A DNA stretch of 64,000 nucleotides from Cliona cf. orientalis (Eukaryota; Porifera; Demospongiae; Clionaida; Clionaidae). Shown here in pieces: positions 22,860 through 33,780 of the stretch. Made by a program: the position numbers and the translations under genes. The notes beneath the pieces were generated by a model. That model was given only the letters and a program-made list of their open reading frames with translations. It was not told where the DNA came from and ran no database searches. The stretch lies in the NCBI GenBank assembly GCA_963930775.1, contig OZ005690.1:6246225-6310224 (forward strand), written 5' to 3'. How positions within the stretch are numbered: position 1 is the stretch's first letter; every line of letters starts with the position of its first letter.

Positions 22860-23275
22860 ACATTTATTATATATATACAACGAAAAATATTTTTCAGATG
22901 ATCATTTATCTTATATAGTCCGTGTCCTAACCTGGAGGGCATAAAAGATGCGCTCTCCTACAAGTTCAGAGGACTCACGATTGGTCAGAATTGTTGTGCC
23001 GTGTGCACAAACGAGGTTGCCAAGGCCTAGGGGCCATAGAGATGCATTCTCGAGCTCGAGCGAGCGGCGCAAGTGCTGCGCGTTTCGACAGGCCTGCTCA
23101 GAAGGCCACCGAGCCTCGAGCGAAGCGAGAGGCGATGTCTGCTCTTTGTCATGGTCTGGTGGTAGATTCGCCGTTCGAGCGGAGTGAGAACTTTGCCATT
23201 ACACGGCGAATTTGATCAGCTACTCTTGGCCTCCAGTGAGGGGTGTGGTCTTCATCTGCGCATGCGCTATACTAA
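22860..23275 (+). repeat. Dispersed GC-rich repeat family R1, copy 2
   Basis: Same block order as 12830-13400: 'atatacaacgaaaaatattt', 'cgattggtcagaattg', 'gttcgagcggagtgagaac', 'ccagtgaggggtgtgg', 'tctgcgcatgcgc'. The overlapping frames in it are repeat-derived. Confidence 0.65.
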
Positions 23276-23565
23276 CTGACACTCGATTGTACTGTAGCAT
23301 GCTGTTAGTAGTGTTCAGTCACATTAACCCATGATTGTGACATCATCAAACATACTTATAATATATATAATATATATAATCATATTCATATTGTATGTAA
23401 TGTATAATATAGTACATTATTGCTTGTTTCATTATTGCCCTGTAGGCAAGAAAATTATTTTATTCTGCCAGTTTTTGGTGTAACAATCTAGTATTGCATT
23501 ACATATAAATGTGAGGTTCAAAACAGCCACATCAAACAGGATAAATACAGGATAAAAATAAATTG

Positions 23566-24126
23566 TTACTCTGATTCTTCTTCATCTGAGGAGGACAATT
23601 CCTCTTCTCCATCTGAGGAGGACTCGACATCTGATGATGATGCCTTGTCGCAATGACGGACCACGTCTTCAATATCTGTCTTCTTTATATATCTATTCAT
23701 GTTAATTGCCTTCGAAATCTTAGTGATGGCTGTCCTGGGCCCAATAATACCCTCGCGGTCTGCCAGAACCACTGCCACCACACACGCAATCCCAACCATG
23801 TGGTGGCAACTTCTTGCACCCCCACACCTCCTGCGCACTATGTTGGCCACCCTCCTAACACACCGTATTATTAGTCTTGGCCGTCTCTTTTGGATCTGTC
23901 TCCTCTTAGCCTTCACCCACCAGAAAGTGATCCGTCAGCATCATCGATGTCCCAGCCACCACGAGTCTGTGGGCATCGTCCTCGCTCATCTGGCTCTCCA
24001 ACAGAGTCCCCGACAGTAGCAAAGTGATTGCTGATCTCGAGAGGTTGATCTGTCCTGTGTGCGTCGTGGCATGCGGCACCAATTTCACCTGCCTCAACAG
24101 CTCTGTAGCTATTTCCTCGTGTAGCT
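23566..24126 (-). CDS. Unidentified reading frames with acidic Ser/Glu tail (partial or broken gene)
   Basis: After an acceptor-like CTTACCAG, minus-strand frame 1 (24126 to about 23926) encodes 'HEEIATELLRQVKLVPHATT' and 'SEDDAHRLVVAGTSMMLTDH'. A second frame (to the stop at 23566) encodes a basic stretch 'KAKRRQIQKRRPRL' and ends with alternating Ser and Asp/Glu (last 25 residues). They are joined either by a frameshift or by an unrecognised intron near 23925 (GTGAAG). It lies just downstream of the spliced gene at 24524-27270. I do not recognise the family. Confidence 0.4.
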
Positions 24127-24523
24127 CTGGTAAGTTCAGTTGAAAAGACATACATGCATGCATGCATGCAATGCATAATATGTAACAATTTCACCCTTTG
24201 ATATTTTTTCCATAATGGCGTGGTCAAGATTTAATGGCGGGGTCAGGGGTAATCAAGGGTGAAGATTCCAAAAAACCACAAACCACGCCCCTACGATAAT
24301 TAGTTTTCGAGTTATGATGTCATCGATAGAAGAGGTTCTCAGGTGGGGCTTAGGGTAATCTGACAAGTCAATTCCGAAAAACCACAAACCATGCCCATGC
24401 CCATGCAATAATTAGTTATGGAGTTATGTTATGACGTCATTTATTCCCCCCAGGTGGAAAACTGCGTCCCTTTGACCAAATGGAGATGATAAACTGATGG
24501 GTAAATATGGATACAAAAATATA

Positions 24524-27270
24524 CTACTGTCTACGAGCTATGTTCCTACACTTATCCCTTATCGATGTTTCTGATCTCTTTATCCACTTATTGTCCTTGA
24601 GAAATTGTCGTATGTCGTCCATCCCCGGCACTTTGTTCTGTTTAAAAAAGTGTCCAAAGCATGTCTTAACTGCCCTTTCCTCCTCCACCGTATAGTTCGT
24701 CCGTTTCCCTTCCTCCTCCCCTCCCGACTCCTCACCCGACTGCATCATCTGAGTTTGACTGCACACAAACAGAAGAGTGAGTAGCAATCTCCTCATGAAC
24801 AAGGAGTAGGCTCACCTTGCTTCAGACATCCTTTTCCTCTTTAATGGAGGGGCACTTCTGTATTTAATTGGATAACGTACACTATACTTTTAGCGCAGAT
24901 TTACATCTTTTTAGAATGGATTTAATTTTGTGCTATACAATCTGTTCATTATCAATTGTGTCTATTCATGTGACTAAATTTGTTGTGTACTACACCTGTC
25001 TTATACAATAATAATAATAGGCGTAGGCATAAGATTAAATTTAATGATCAGCATTGACATTGACATTATTGACTTGCAATTGTGTTATTGGTAGTGGACA
25101 CTCACTGGGTGAAGGACTCTCTCTTCCTTGTGAAATCGTCGTCCTCGGATGAAGAGTAGGGCCTGGACAATGGAGAATACAATGTAGATAATTAAGAAGC
25201 ACACTAGACTGATGACTCACCTGTGGACATAATTCCCCGCAGACTTGGTGCTGCAATGGGTAGAGTGACAATCATATGTACATACTGATTAGTGGACACT
25301 CACCTGTTAGAGGGGGTGGGGATGGTGGGCTTCTTTGGCATCTTTTTAGGCACTTTACTTATGGAGATGGACAACCGACCACTCTTACTAGGACTACAAT
25401 AGGTAGCATAATCATTTCAATTGCAGTCATATAATATGGTGGACACTTACCGGTTAGAAGGCGTAGGAGTGGTCTTGTCTTTCCCTGCACCCCCTACTGA
25501 CTCCACAGTGTTACAACTGTAGCAATTACACGTAATTGTGTGCCAATTGCAGTTAATTACTCACTAGTCGGGGTCATTATTGTCATCTTCTGAGGAGGAG
25601 GAGGAATTCTCTCCCTTAGCCTCATCACTGTGAGAATCGGATTCATTCTCTTTCGGGACTCTGTGGCCTCCCACCTGTTCATTGTTATTGTCCCCATCAC
25701 TGTGGGAATCGGATTCATTGTCTTCCAGGACTCCCACCTGTTCATTGCCCAAATTAGCCCCAGGGGGGTCATCATCATCAGGTTTGGGTTGGGGGTTCTG
25801 GGAGGAGGAGGCCGCCACCTGCCACCGTTTCTTGTGCTTCCTCTTCACTCTATCCACAGCAATCGTCACTTCCTTAAACATTTCCTGGTGGGGGTGCAGC
25901 TCCTCCCATTCAGCGTCCAGTTTTTCTCGTTCTGCCCGCTGCTCCTCCTCCATCTTCTCCTTCAACTTCTTTACATCCAATTCATGCTTCAGTACCTCGT
26001 CCATCTTTTCCTGTCTTTCACTCTCCGTCTTCCTCATCACTTCCGCTCTCACTCTCTCTCCTCTACTTCCTTCTCTAGGCCCTCCCTCTCCCCTCTCAGC
26101 TTCTGTAGTTTATCTTCTTGTTATTGCTAGAAATACATCTGTCCTGTTGATTTGATCTACATATATGTGTATAGGAAGTCACCAGTAGTGATTAATTAAT
26201 AATTAGAGTACAGTATCCATGCATGTTTAAGTGTACACGCATGATCGTTGAATGGTGGTGCATGTACTTACGTCGGACAAGGTGTGACCCTGTAGTACAC
26301 GGTGGGACTGAATTTAATATTGCCTGTGGACCATCGTCATCTAATGAGGTGTCAAGTGGCAACAATCCTATAGTATAGAGTAATATAATAATATTATCAT
26401 CTAACTTGCTCAAGCATGCAACCACTAGAGTCAAATAGATTAGCCAAGCTATACATACCTCTCTATTCCCTTGTATTGTATAATATAAAACACCTGACAG
26501 AGAAGAAGAAACCATTGCTAAGCTCAATATAGTAATTTTGTCATCTATTTTTGTGTACATACTTTAAACCCTTCTAGAAGGTTGCTAAATATTCAACACT
26601 AGTGACTAACACCTAACAAGCTCCACATGGTGAAGTCTGTGTTTGTACATGTACCCTCCCGTGTGAAAAGAGTAGTGTACTTACGCAATAGTTCGTGCTA
26701 TTTTGCGAATTGTCGTACTTCCTTATACGGGCATCTTACGTATACTTACGCGCACCCAATACCGTGCCAATATGCGCATATACGTATGGGAGGCTGCTGA
26801 GAGCAGTTAGAGCTAGGTATTGGGCACCGAGAGGAATCAGATGGTGTGTTATAGTCACCTGAGGATATTTGAGTAACACCAAACAACTGTGGGGAGGAGT
26901 GTTGCCGTTGAAGTGGGTGAAATGTTGCAGGATATGGTTGTGACAGGCTTAGCTGTGTTGAGAGGTGTTGCTGTTGGGGTAGGCGAGAGCTGGCAGAGAA
27001 TGGTTGAGTGATATTTGGGAACTGCTGAGAGAATGGGTGCTGGTCCAACGACTGAGAGCTGGTGGATGATTGTTCCACAGTTAACAGTTGCTCTTGCAGT
27101 GAAAAAGGTGATGGTTGAGTAGACCAGGGTGGCTTGTAGGCAGATGAGAATGATTGAGTGATACTTGGGTTGGGTTGAGAGTTGACATTTGGTGGTCCAG
27201 AGAGAGGGAGCTGTTGCTGCTGTTGCTGTGGCTGTGGCGGAGGGAGCTGCTGCTGCTGTTGCTGTTGCTG
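24524..27270 (-). CDS. Spliced gene: Gln-rich exon, coiled coil, SANT-like C-terminus (unknown)
   Basis: A chain of minus-strand exons with consensus sites and matching phases: 26367-26272, 26102-25565, 25516-25451, 25393-25304, 25250-25221, 25162-25106 and 24758-24524 (stop). A Gln/Ser/Pro-rich exon 27270-26750 (acceptor CACTTAG, donor GTAAGT) lies upstream on the same strand, but its phase does not join directly to 26367, so an exon is missing or this piece is separate. The 26102 exon encodes a long charged coiled coil ('KHELDVKKLKEKMEEEQRAE') and an acidic Ser tail. The short middle exons are Ser/Pro/Lys-rich. The last exon carries 'NYTVEEERAVKTCFGHFFKQ' and 'SETSIRDKCRNIARRQ', which I read as a Myb/SANT-like helical domain. 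This suggests a nuclear protein. No start codon exon was identified. The gene lies inside the long ANAPC5 intron on the opposite strand. Confidence 0.55.
26567..26655 (-). repeat. Solo LTR fragment
   Basis: About 85 bases nearly identical to 16570-16655 ('attcaacactagtgactaac' and flanks), i.e. to the LTR in front of the gag-protease fragment. No internal retroelement sequence is attached. Confidence 0.55.
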
Positions 27271-27881
27271 CTAAGTGAGTAGTCTCCTTGAAAAAAAAAA
27301 ATCAGTATAATTAGCGCTCAAATGGACACAGCAGGGGGTTTCTAAGGTGAAAATCATTCATGCAAATATACAATGATATAGCAGGAAACTTGAAAAATTT
27401 CACGGGCCTTGAAACTCTTGAGTGGGTATGGTATGGAGGCATATATACATGTACATGTACATACGAAGAAAGCACCCCTGGCTCCCCCCACCCACAAACA
27501 CATGCATGCATGCACACACACTGTTAAAACATACAACAGTGCTAGGTGCTACAATGTACACTTTTTCTATCAGTGAACAAAGTGTACCTGGGTTGAAGGT
27601 GCAGTTGTACAGAAGTAGTTGTGGCGCCGAAATGCTAGCTGATTTCAATACCCAAACATCATTGGAATGCAGTGATGTCATGCACGCTCGAGCGTCTGCG
27701 AATATTTGAGTATGCATTATTTGGAAAGTTGCTTCAACAAACACGATGTGAAGCTGTAGGAAGGTGGTTGCGAGATGAGAAGCTAGCGAATAGAGGCTAA
27801 ACAGGGCAATCAGCAAGCAGTTGAGCGTACAGATCTCCAAAGGTATTATTCGTGTGCAATGCACGCAGTATATGGTAATAA

Positions 27882-28416
27882 TTGGGGCGAGCCTGAGCGA
27901 GCCCCACATAAACAGTAATGCATTGCGCGACTGAGATATATGGTACGTCGGTCCTTAGTTACGCCCCGCCCAATGCTCCGTATATACGCCGTTCTAATTT
28001 AGCGAATTGCAAATTTACACTCGTGCCTGCACGAGAGTCAAGTATTAAAGCTAGCTAGCTAACTATCAAGCTGTACCGCGCCGGGCTCCAAAGGAAGAGA
28101 GAGCGAGACAGAGCTCGTCATTAGCTCAATAGCGCAAGGACCAGCTAAGAACACGATAAAGATAGACGTGTTGCTAACTGACTCTGACAATAGTTTGCTC
28201 TTGACTGTTGGCAGACTCTATGTGGAGGGAACTATCATGCAGCATGCAGCTGTGTATGCCTACACGGCACTATGAGACTATCTGTCATCATATGCTGTCA
28301 TTGTCTGCTTGGATATGTGTCAGTGATCTTCATGAATCATGATCTATTGTGCTATAGCTTTGTTCAAGTATTCGAGTCTCAGCTACTAACAGAGGCTCAG
28401 CTCAGGCTCGCCCCAA
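27882..28416. mobile_element. Candidate non-autonomous element with TTGGGGCGAGCCTGAGC ends
   Basis: TTGGGGCGAGCCTGAGC at 27882 recurs as its reverse complement GCTCAGGCTCGCCCCAA at 28400-28416. The interior has no credible gene. The termini are exact over 17 bases. No target-site duplication was confirmed. Confidence 0.5.
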
Positions 28417-28479
28417 ACAGGCCCTGCATGACACTAGTATTATAGCCAGTACCTTGCTCCTGTGATGTGGTTCTTGGGT

Positions 28480-28496
28480 GGGGGGGGGGGGGGGGG
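28480..28496 (+). repeat. Poly-G tract
   Basis: Seventeen consecutive G after 'ttcttgggt'. Similar tracts occur at 35660-35690 (C) and 36712-36736 (G). Confidence 0.9.
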
Positions 28497-28611
28497 CAGT
28501 CCTGCTAGTTTCTTTTCCCTCTCGCTAGACCACCAAGTTCCAATGGAAGCACTGTAGTTATAAAATGATTAAATAAATAATCAAATTTATGGAGGCATAT
28601 GGGGACATAAA

Positions 28612-28760
28612 TTGTCAGAGAAAGTGGCGCTCGGCTTATAATGTATTTGCTGGATACACGCGTAAGATACTCTCAATTTTTAAGCCCCAGAAAGTGAGAC
28701 CCTAGAATCAAAAGTTCATAATTACACCATAGGTTACACCATAATTATTACCTCTACATG
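28612..28760 (-). repeat. Dispersed repeat, inverted copy of 2775-3000
   Basis: The reverse complement carries 'gagtatcttacgcgtgtatc' and 'ccagcaaatacatta', followed by 'aaagtgagaccc' and 'attacaccataggttacacc' blocks, in the order seen near 2.9 kb. Confidence 0.6.
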
Positions 28761-29428
28761 CATTGAGAACTATATTTTCCAGTGCCGTAGCTATAGCTAT
28801 AGCTAGGAGTCTGGTAGGGCACAAATAATATGGTAAATGGTCACTTGTAGCGCTAAGTTCAACCATACCCCAAATTAACATTGCTGAATCTCAATCTTTA
28901 GCCTACAATCTGGATTATTTCTGCCCTATTCTCATAGAATTGAAGGGCTGACACAATCAACGGTTAAGTAGTAAGCATTACTAGAACAAAGTTGGTCGGG
29001 CCTGGCCCTACTAGGCCCACCCCTCGCTATGCCACTGATATTTTCATCCCTAATATTATAGTGATGTGCATGGGATGAAGGGGGATTCAATAAATTAATA
29101 TTTGTTTAAGAAGTACAATACTGCTGATGTTCTTCTGCATGTTGAAGAGCATCAGCTCAAAGGAACACCAACAAACAAGCTAGAAGAGTAAGCATGATAT
29201 GAGTGTCATACAGTAAGGGTCTGGCATGACAGACTATTATAAACAGGCAGCCCTATGCAATGCAATGCTTTCTTGTAAATAACATGTATACAATGTCATG
29301 CACTTTGTTTATTGTCTACCATAATAATTATTATTGTTTGCACTATTCCTATATATATTTATTTCAATTCTCATTAAGCTTATGTATATTGCTAGTACAA
29401 GCTAGCTATATATACAAGTGAGGATACC
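28761..29428. other. Intronic stretch, no gene recognised
   Basis: AT-rich sequence. Only short frames and no readable element ends. Confidence 0.35.
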
Positions 29429-29744
29429 TTTCAGTGATTCAGTTTTTTATTGCCTTGTACATTATATCAGTTGTAGGTGTTTCCTTAACAGTGTCTGTGT
29501 ATGCTGTAGTTGGCAAGCAGTGCATAGTACGTTTTTCGATCGTCTTCTGTGGCTTTTGTCGTTGATAGAACTGCTTCTGCCTCTTATCCCATACAGTGGA
29601 GAAGGGTATTGACTTGCTTCGATTGGGACTCTCCCTGAAGACCGGATGCCTCACGGAACTGCTGGAAGCGACGTTTCCAACGTTGCCAGTCACTCAGGTT
29701 ATGAAATCAAATGGTGCTGGAGTTGCTAGGCGAATTTGAGCCAT
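29429..29744 (-). pseudogene. Ty3/gypsy gag N-terminus, decayed
   Basis: The minus-strand ATG at 29744 starts 'MAQIRLATPAPFDF'; after a one-base shift comes 'LSDWQRWKRRFQQFREASGL' and 'QVNTLLHCMG', the typical opening of gypsy gag proteins (W-x-x-W-x-x-R-F-x-x-F). A stop follows. It lies directly downstream of the LTR at 29775-29945, so this is the 5' end of an element whose remainder is missing. Confidence 0.7.
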
Positions 29745-29774
29745 ACTATGCAGTGTTGTATAGTTGACTTAGTA

Positions 29775-29945
29775 TCGAAATGATTATTGAACTAGCAAGT
29801 ATGCAAGAGTGAATACACAAGTAGATACAACAGCTGAAGTACAAATGATACTGCTAAATATAGAACCTAATAATGACTAATATTGACCTAAGTGTTAACT
29901 AGTGATAATACTACTTAGTGTCAATACACCACAGATTATACAGAA
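29775..29945 (-). repeat. LTR related to the one at 18380-18531
   Basis: Shares 'gattattgaactagcaagta', 'tgatactgctaaatatagaa' and 'agtgataatactacttagtg' with 18380-18531, on the same strand. In this position it can be both the 5' LTR of the gag fragment on its left and a 3' flank for pol sequences on its right. Confidence 0.65.
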
Positions 29946-30334
29946 CATAGGTACTTAAATAGAGAAATACAAACAATAAACCTAAAGAAAGTTGAGCACA
30001 AACATTCAAAAGTGTCAAAAAGGGGTCCCAGCCTAACAGTACAAAGCCTATTCTGCCTAGCGACTCAAGTACAAATCAATCTACTTAAGTAAAACATGGT
30101 TAGGCCACTGTTAGTAGTAAACATATTTCTGATCCACAAATTCCACTCCACTACATGCGGGCGGGCAGTCATTATTAGCCATTATGCCATTATTATGGCG
30201 TCATATCCTGTTCAACTTCCTCATTTAATAATTAAATTTACAACTGACCACAAACATTAACACTCTACAAAATGAAATTTTACAACATCACAAACACTGT
30301 ACAAATGAAAACAATTACTTCCTATTCTTGATGG
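29946..30334. other. Intronic spacer, nothing recognised
   Basis: AT-rich. Possibly the untranslated 3' region of the pol fragment to its right; no motif to prove it. Confidence 0.3.
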
Positions 30335-31430
30335 CTTTCTACTGCTACATGTTTTGCACTATGGGTAGCATCCATCCTTTGTGGTAAGCTCTTCATTGCT
30401 ACAACAAAAAATACTCAAAGGTTCGTATGTACCTACTGAGTAATAAAGCTTTTCCAATGGTTCAGAACAGCGAATGTTCCTCATACAAGTACGTTCCTCT
30501 TCAAAACTCCCACCAAGATCTTTAAGTTGGGCACCACAGGTGTACGTATAGTCCTCAACAGCCTGCTCAAGAGAGCATCGCTTAGCATCCGACAGTTTGT
30601 CCTTCCTGGCTCATTCTGGAACACCTCCTGGAATTTTCTAGTAGCTCCTGCACCTGTTTCTTCTCAATTCCTGATAGCTGATCACTAAGGAGGGGCTGAT
30701 TAGGGCCCCCTTCATCATCCTTCTAGAGCAAAACCTCATCCGTTTCTGCATCCGGTTCTTCCTCAGTCCGCATACTGGATACCGTAGAGGTGTGCCATTT
30801 ACACAGTATGTTAACATGGAAGATCCGTTTTCTTATCCGCCATATCAATCTGATAATTCATTTCTCCTATACGACTGAGTACAGGTTATGGTCCTTGCCA
30901 CATTGCTCTAAAAGTTTACTCATTGATGTGGGTAGCAGCATCAAGACCTGCTCTCCAGGCTTGAATTTCCGCTCTCTGGCATTCTGATCTTGCCACTGTT
31001 TTTGCTTCTTCCTGGCTTGGGTCAAGTTCTCTCATGCTGCCTCCAACTTCTTGGCTAGTTTGTCCTGAATATCTAACACATAGCTTACAATACTCTCGCT
31101 GCTTTTCGGAGTAATCTCCCACGTCTCACCCTTAGAGGCCCCCTTACGACCATACAGCAATTTGAAAGGTAAAAATCCTGTTAAAGCTTGGGGTACTTGC
31201 CTATATGCAAATAGAAGGCAAGGCACCTATTTATCCCAATTTTTTGCTCTCATCTGTAGCTGTCTTCCTCAGCATAGCCTTGAGTGTCTGATTGAATCGC
31301 TTCACCAACCCATTCGTCTGGGTGTGGTACGGACTTGGTGGTAAGTGCCGCATTTTTTTCAACCCATTGATGAAGGAAGGCCAAGCCTCTCCAACAAGTG
31401 AGGCTATAACAATATCGGCAGTTATTACCC
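30335..31430 (-). pseudogene. Gypsy-like integrase followed by a pre-RT segment, decayed
   Basis: On the minus strand, from the right: 'SPYHTQTNGLVKRFNQTLKA' (integrase core with catalytic Glu replaced by Lys), 'LLFAYRQVPQALTGFLPFKL', 'LLYGRK', 'QVLMLLPTSMSKLLEQ', a broken 'NYQIDMADKK' stretch, then 'LLSDQLSGIEKKQVQELL' and, one frame over, 'FQEVFQNEPGRTN'. The last two are the sequence that normally opens the reverse transcriptase region, so here integrase precedes RT. A further open piece (about 30600-30345) encodes 'LEQAVEDYTYTCGAQLKDLG' and 'RNIRCSEPLEKLYYS', which I cannot place. Several stops and shifts. Confidence 0.65.
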
Positions 31431-31722
31431 TATCTGGCCAGGATGTTTAGCAAGATATTAACTATTGGCTTTCTCACAATATCTCCTTCCTCTTTAAACG
31501 TACTGACCTTACCTGATGCAATCATATTTTTTGCATATTCTTTATTAGTTAATCATCATAATGTTATGACTATGATGGCAAATTAGTGCTCACTTTACAA
31601 ACTACTCTCTAATCAGTAACAGCTTCTTTCTTTCACGCAAAAGCGAAAACGAGAGCAAGATCCTGGGAACGTTTACATGTATATTTATTCATTATGTCAT
31701 GTCCACATGGCATTGTATTTAC
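31431..31722. other. Intronic spacer, nothing recognised
   Basis: Short AT-rich spacer between the retroelement remnant and the exon-like segment at 31723. Confidence 0.35.
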
Positions 31723-31877
31723 CTGCATGATCACATTAGTAAATCCTTGACCTGCAACCCTATGCATGATACCCTTGTCCAAGGCTATAGGCGTAGGACC
31801 TCTCACCACTCGCACAAGGTGAAAAATCTTTTGTAAATCTTGAGGCTTAAAAAAGCTGGCAAGTTCATCTTCAATCC
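31723..31877 (-). CDS. Possible exon, unknown function
   Basis: Between a TGACCCAG acceptor and a GCAG|GTAAAT donor on the minus strand lies an open 155-base segment encoding 'DELASFFKPQDLQKIFHLVR', 'GPTPIALDKGIMHRVAGQGF' and 'TNVIMQ'. Composition looks protein-like and both splice sites are good. It lies just downstream of ankyrin-like remnants on the same strand, so it may be an exon of that decayed gene. Family unknown. Confidence 0.4.
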
Positions 31878-31889
31878 CTGGGTCAGCAC

Positions 31890-32610
31890 GTTATAGCTAT
31901 CTGTTTTTCATATCTTAGAGCCTCACATTTGTAGCCAAGTCCACCTCGGCACCGTGTTGAAGGAAAAGCCATGGTAGCCAACATGCCAGAGTAGATGGTG
32001 GCCATCCTACATTGGATAAACAGCCACAGCTACTTGGAGCAGACCACAATATGGTATAGCTGTAACTAGCTTTTTATCATAGAGTTAGAGCCTCACATTA
32101 ATTTTGTAACCAATTCCACCTCAGCACCATGTTGAAGGAAAAGCCACACACCAGAGTGGATGATGGCCATCCTACAATGAAACAGCATTGGATAAACAGC
32201 CATAGCTACTTGGAGCAGACTATAATAATACTACTGATAGTTGTCGAGTGGTATACCTTATCATGGATATTTAGCCTAACTCCTCGATCTAGTAGGCACG
32301 GTAAAGCTATAATTAGCAATTTTTCATTTTTTTCGAGTCTCACATTCGTAGCCAAGTCCACCTCAGCACCGTGTTGAAGAAAAAGGTCAGCACTTCCACT
32401 GTAGCTATACACCAGAGCTACTTGGAGCAGACCACAATACTACTACTAAATAGGTGTATCTTATCATGGATATTCAGCCTAACTCCTTGATCTAGTAGGG
32501 CAGCAAACTGACCGATAGAATTCCTGTCATGATATAGATGAAGTAGCTGCTCCTCTTCTTGCAAATTTTTACACAACAGTACTATTAAATTATCATAGTA
32601 CATATTCGGG
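31890..32610 (-). pseudogene. Ankyrin-repeat-like remnants, cluster 2
   Basis: Three or more copies of the block that on the minus strand encodes FLQHGAEVDLATN, alternating with two copies of 'LLDQGVRLNIHDK' / 'LLDRGVRLNIHDK', both ankyrin-type loop patterns. One copy ends at a donor-like AAG|GTATAC. The arrangement suggests a former gene with one repeat per exon, now amplified and broken. Confidence 0.5.
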
Positions 32611-32821
32611 TAACTATTTACAGCTGCTAACCTTAGTTAGACTTTGTACCGTCATAGATGATGATCTATTGTGTGATGATAATCTACGATAGAAACTTTT
32701 CTTAATACACTAGCTAACTTATTCTATAGTCTATTCTATTCAGATCTAGGTATTGGAAGTTCTCGCTGACATACTCCTTCCACATAGCCTGTACCATCTT
32801 CTCCCTCATTATGGTCTTCTT

Positions 32822-33033
32822 TCACCCTTGTACTTTGGTCTGCGTGACTGTGGCGGAATGGGCTATCTCCAGAGTCAGGAATGTGAAAAGATAGCATAGT
32901 TCATCGCTGCGATGTTGATGATGCACCCCATCCACGACCTTTTCTTCAGTGGCCACTGTCTTATTGACATTGCTCGAGATTGTGGATTCTGCCTCTGCCG
33001 TATATGAGAGGGCAATGTAGTATTTCTTTTCTT
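32822..33033 (-). CDS. Possible exon, unknown function
   Basis: After acceptor ATTGCAG the minus strand encodes 'EKKYYIALSYTAEAESTISS', then 'DELCYLFTFLTLEIAHSATV', up to a stop at 32822-32824. Not recognised. A superficial likeness of the first part to actin did not hold up. Confidence 0.3.
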
Positions 33034-33195
33034 CTGCAATAATGTTTTGATCTCATAGTTGAAATACCAGAAAACCAAAGTGCTCATACATTATATGCAC
33101 TTACTGGTTACTGCAGCAGTACAGTTCAACACGAAACATACTGTGTGGGAACACTATTTTCCATATTCCATCTGTGACCCATAGTCTGCCGCAAC

Positions 33196-33504
33196 CTACT
33201 GCATTATTATAATAATTAATGTACTAGTTGTGGTATCATGGTGCAGATATCTATAACTGCCTTGTTCCCAGGCCAGCATCATGGCATGCACTTCATCTAA
33301 TAATCTTGGAGTCGCCGGGCACTGTGACACTGGGTGGGGATGCGTTGTTTCCCTCCGATGTTCTTCCACCATTTCCATGTATACCTTTCTATCAGTAAAT
33401 GATGAAACAACGCAGGTGGAAACTGTTTGGGGGAGGTTGGCATCCTTAAACTTAATCTTTCCCTCCAGTGGAGTTGTATCTCCATACAGTACATAGTGTG
33501 AGTT
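33196..33504 (-). CDS. Possible exon, unknown function
   Basis: Minus-strand open segment after acceptor CATACAG: 'NSHYVLYGDTTPLEGKIKFK', 'TVSTCVVSSFTDRKVYMEMV', 'RLLDEVHAMMLAWEQGSYRY', then low-complexity and a stop. Protein-like composition; no family recognised. The frame just upstream (33649-33510) encodes a heptad-like 'ILKTLCQEFREMEAIINN'. Confidence 0.35.
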   Translation of the reverse strand, partial: NSHYVLYGDTTPLEGKIKFKDANLPQTVSTCVVSSFTDRKVYMEMVEEHRRETTHPHPVSQCPATPRLLDEVHAMMLAWEQGSYRYLHHDTTTSTLIIIIMQ

Positions 33505-33780
33505 CTGTATGCAAAACGGGAGCTACATGTAACCATATATAATTGTTAATAATTGCCTCCATCTCTCTGAATTCTTGGCATAGAGTCTTCAATATCCTTT
33601 TCTTTTCTTCGGCATGCCGACAATATGTGATCCCTTTGTTCTTCGTCAATTTTGGCCTTCTTTGCCACTTACTGATCGAGAAATAGAGTTCAAATAGGTG
33701 TTGTAAAATCTACATGTACATCTGTGATTATGCAACTATTGATACCATCCATCTTGATCTAGCAGATCTAATTATATATA

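Noticed and set aside
22948-23215. Two overlapping Arg/Ser-rich plus-strand frames
   Set aside because: They fall entirely within dispersed repeat R1, and the other copies do not keep the frames.
25630-26155. Two long plus-strand frames (166 and 157 codons)
   Set aside because: They are antisense shadows of the coiled-coil exon 26102-25565, rich in Leu/Ser/Phe as expected from reversed Glu/Lys codons.
27400-27909. 170-codon minus-strand frame with hydrophobic start
   Set aside because: Composition is patchy, it runs through simple 'catgcatg' and 'tgtacatg' repeats, and no family or splice context supports it.
32822-33033. Possible actin fragment ('EKKYYIALSY', later 'REKMVQAMWKEY')
   Set aside because: The two pieces resemble actin motifs only loosely and occur in the wrong order on the strand; no other actin motif is nearby.
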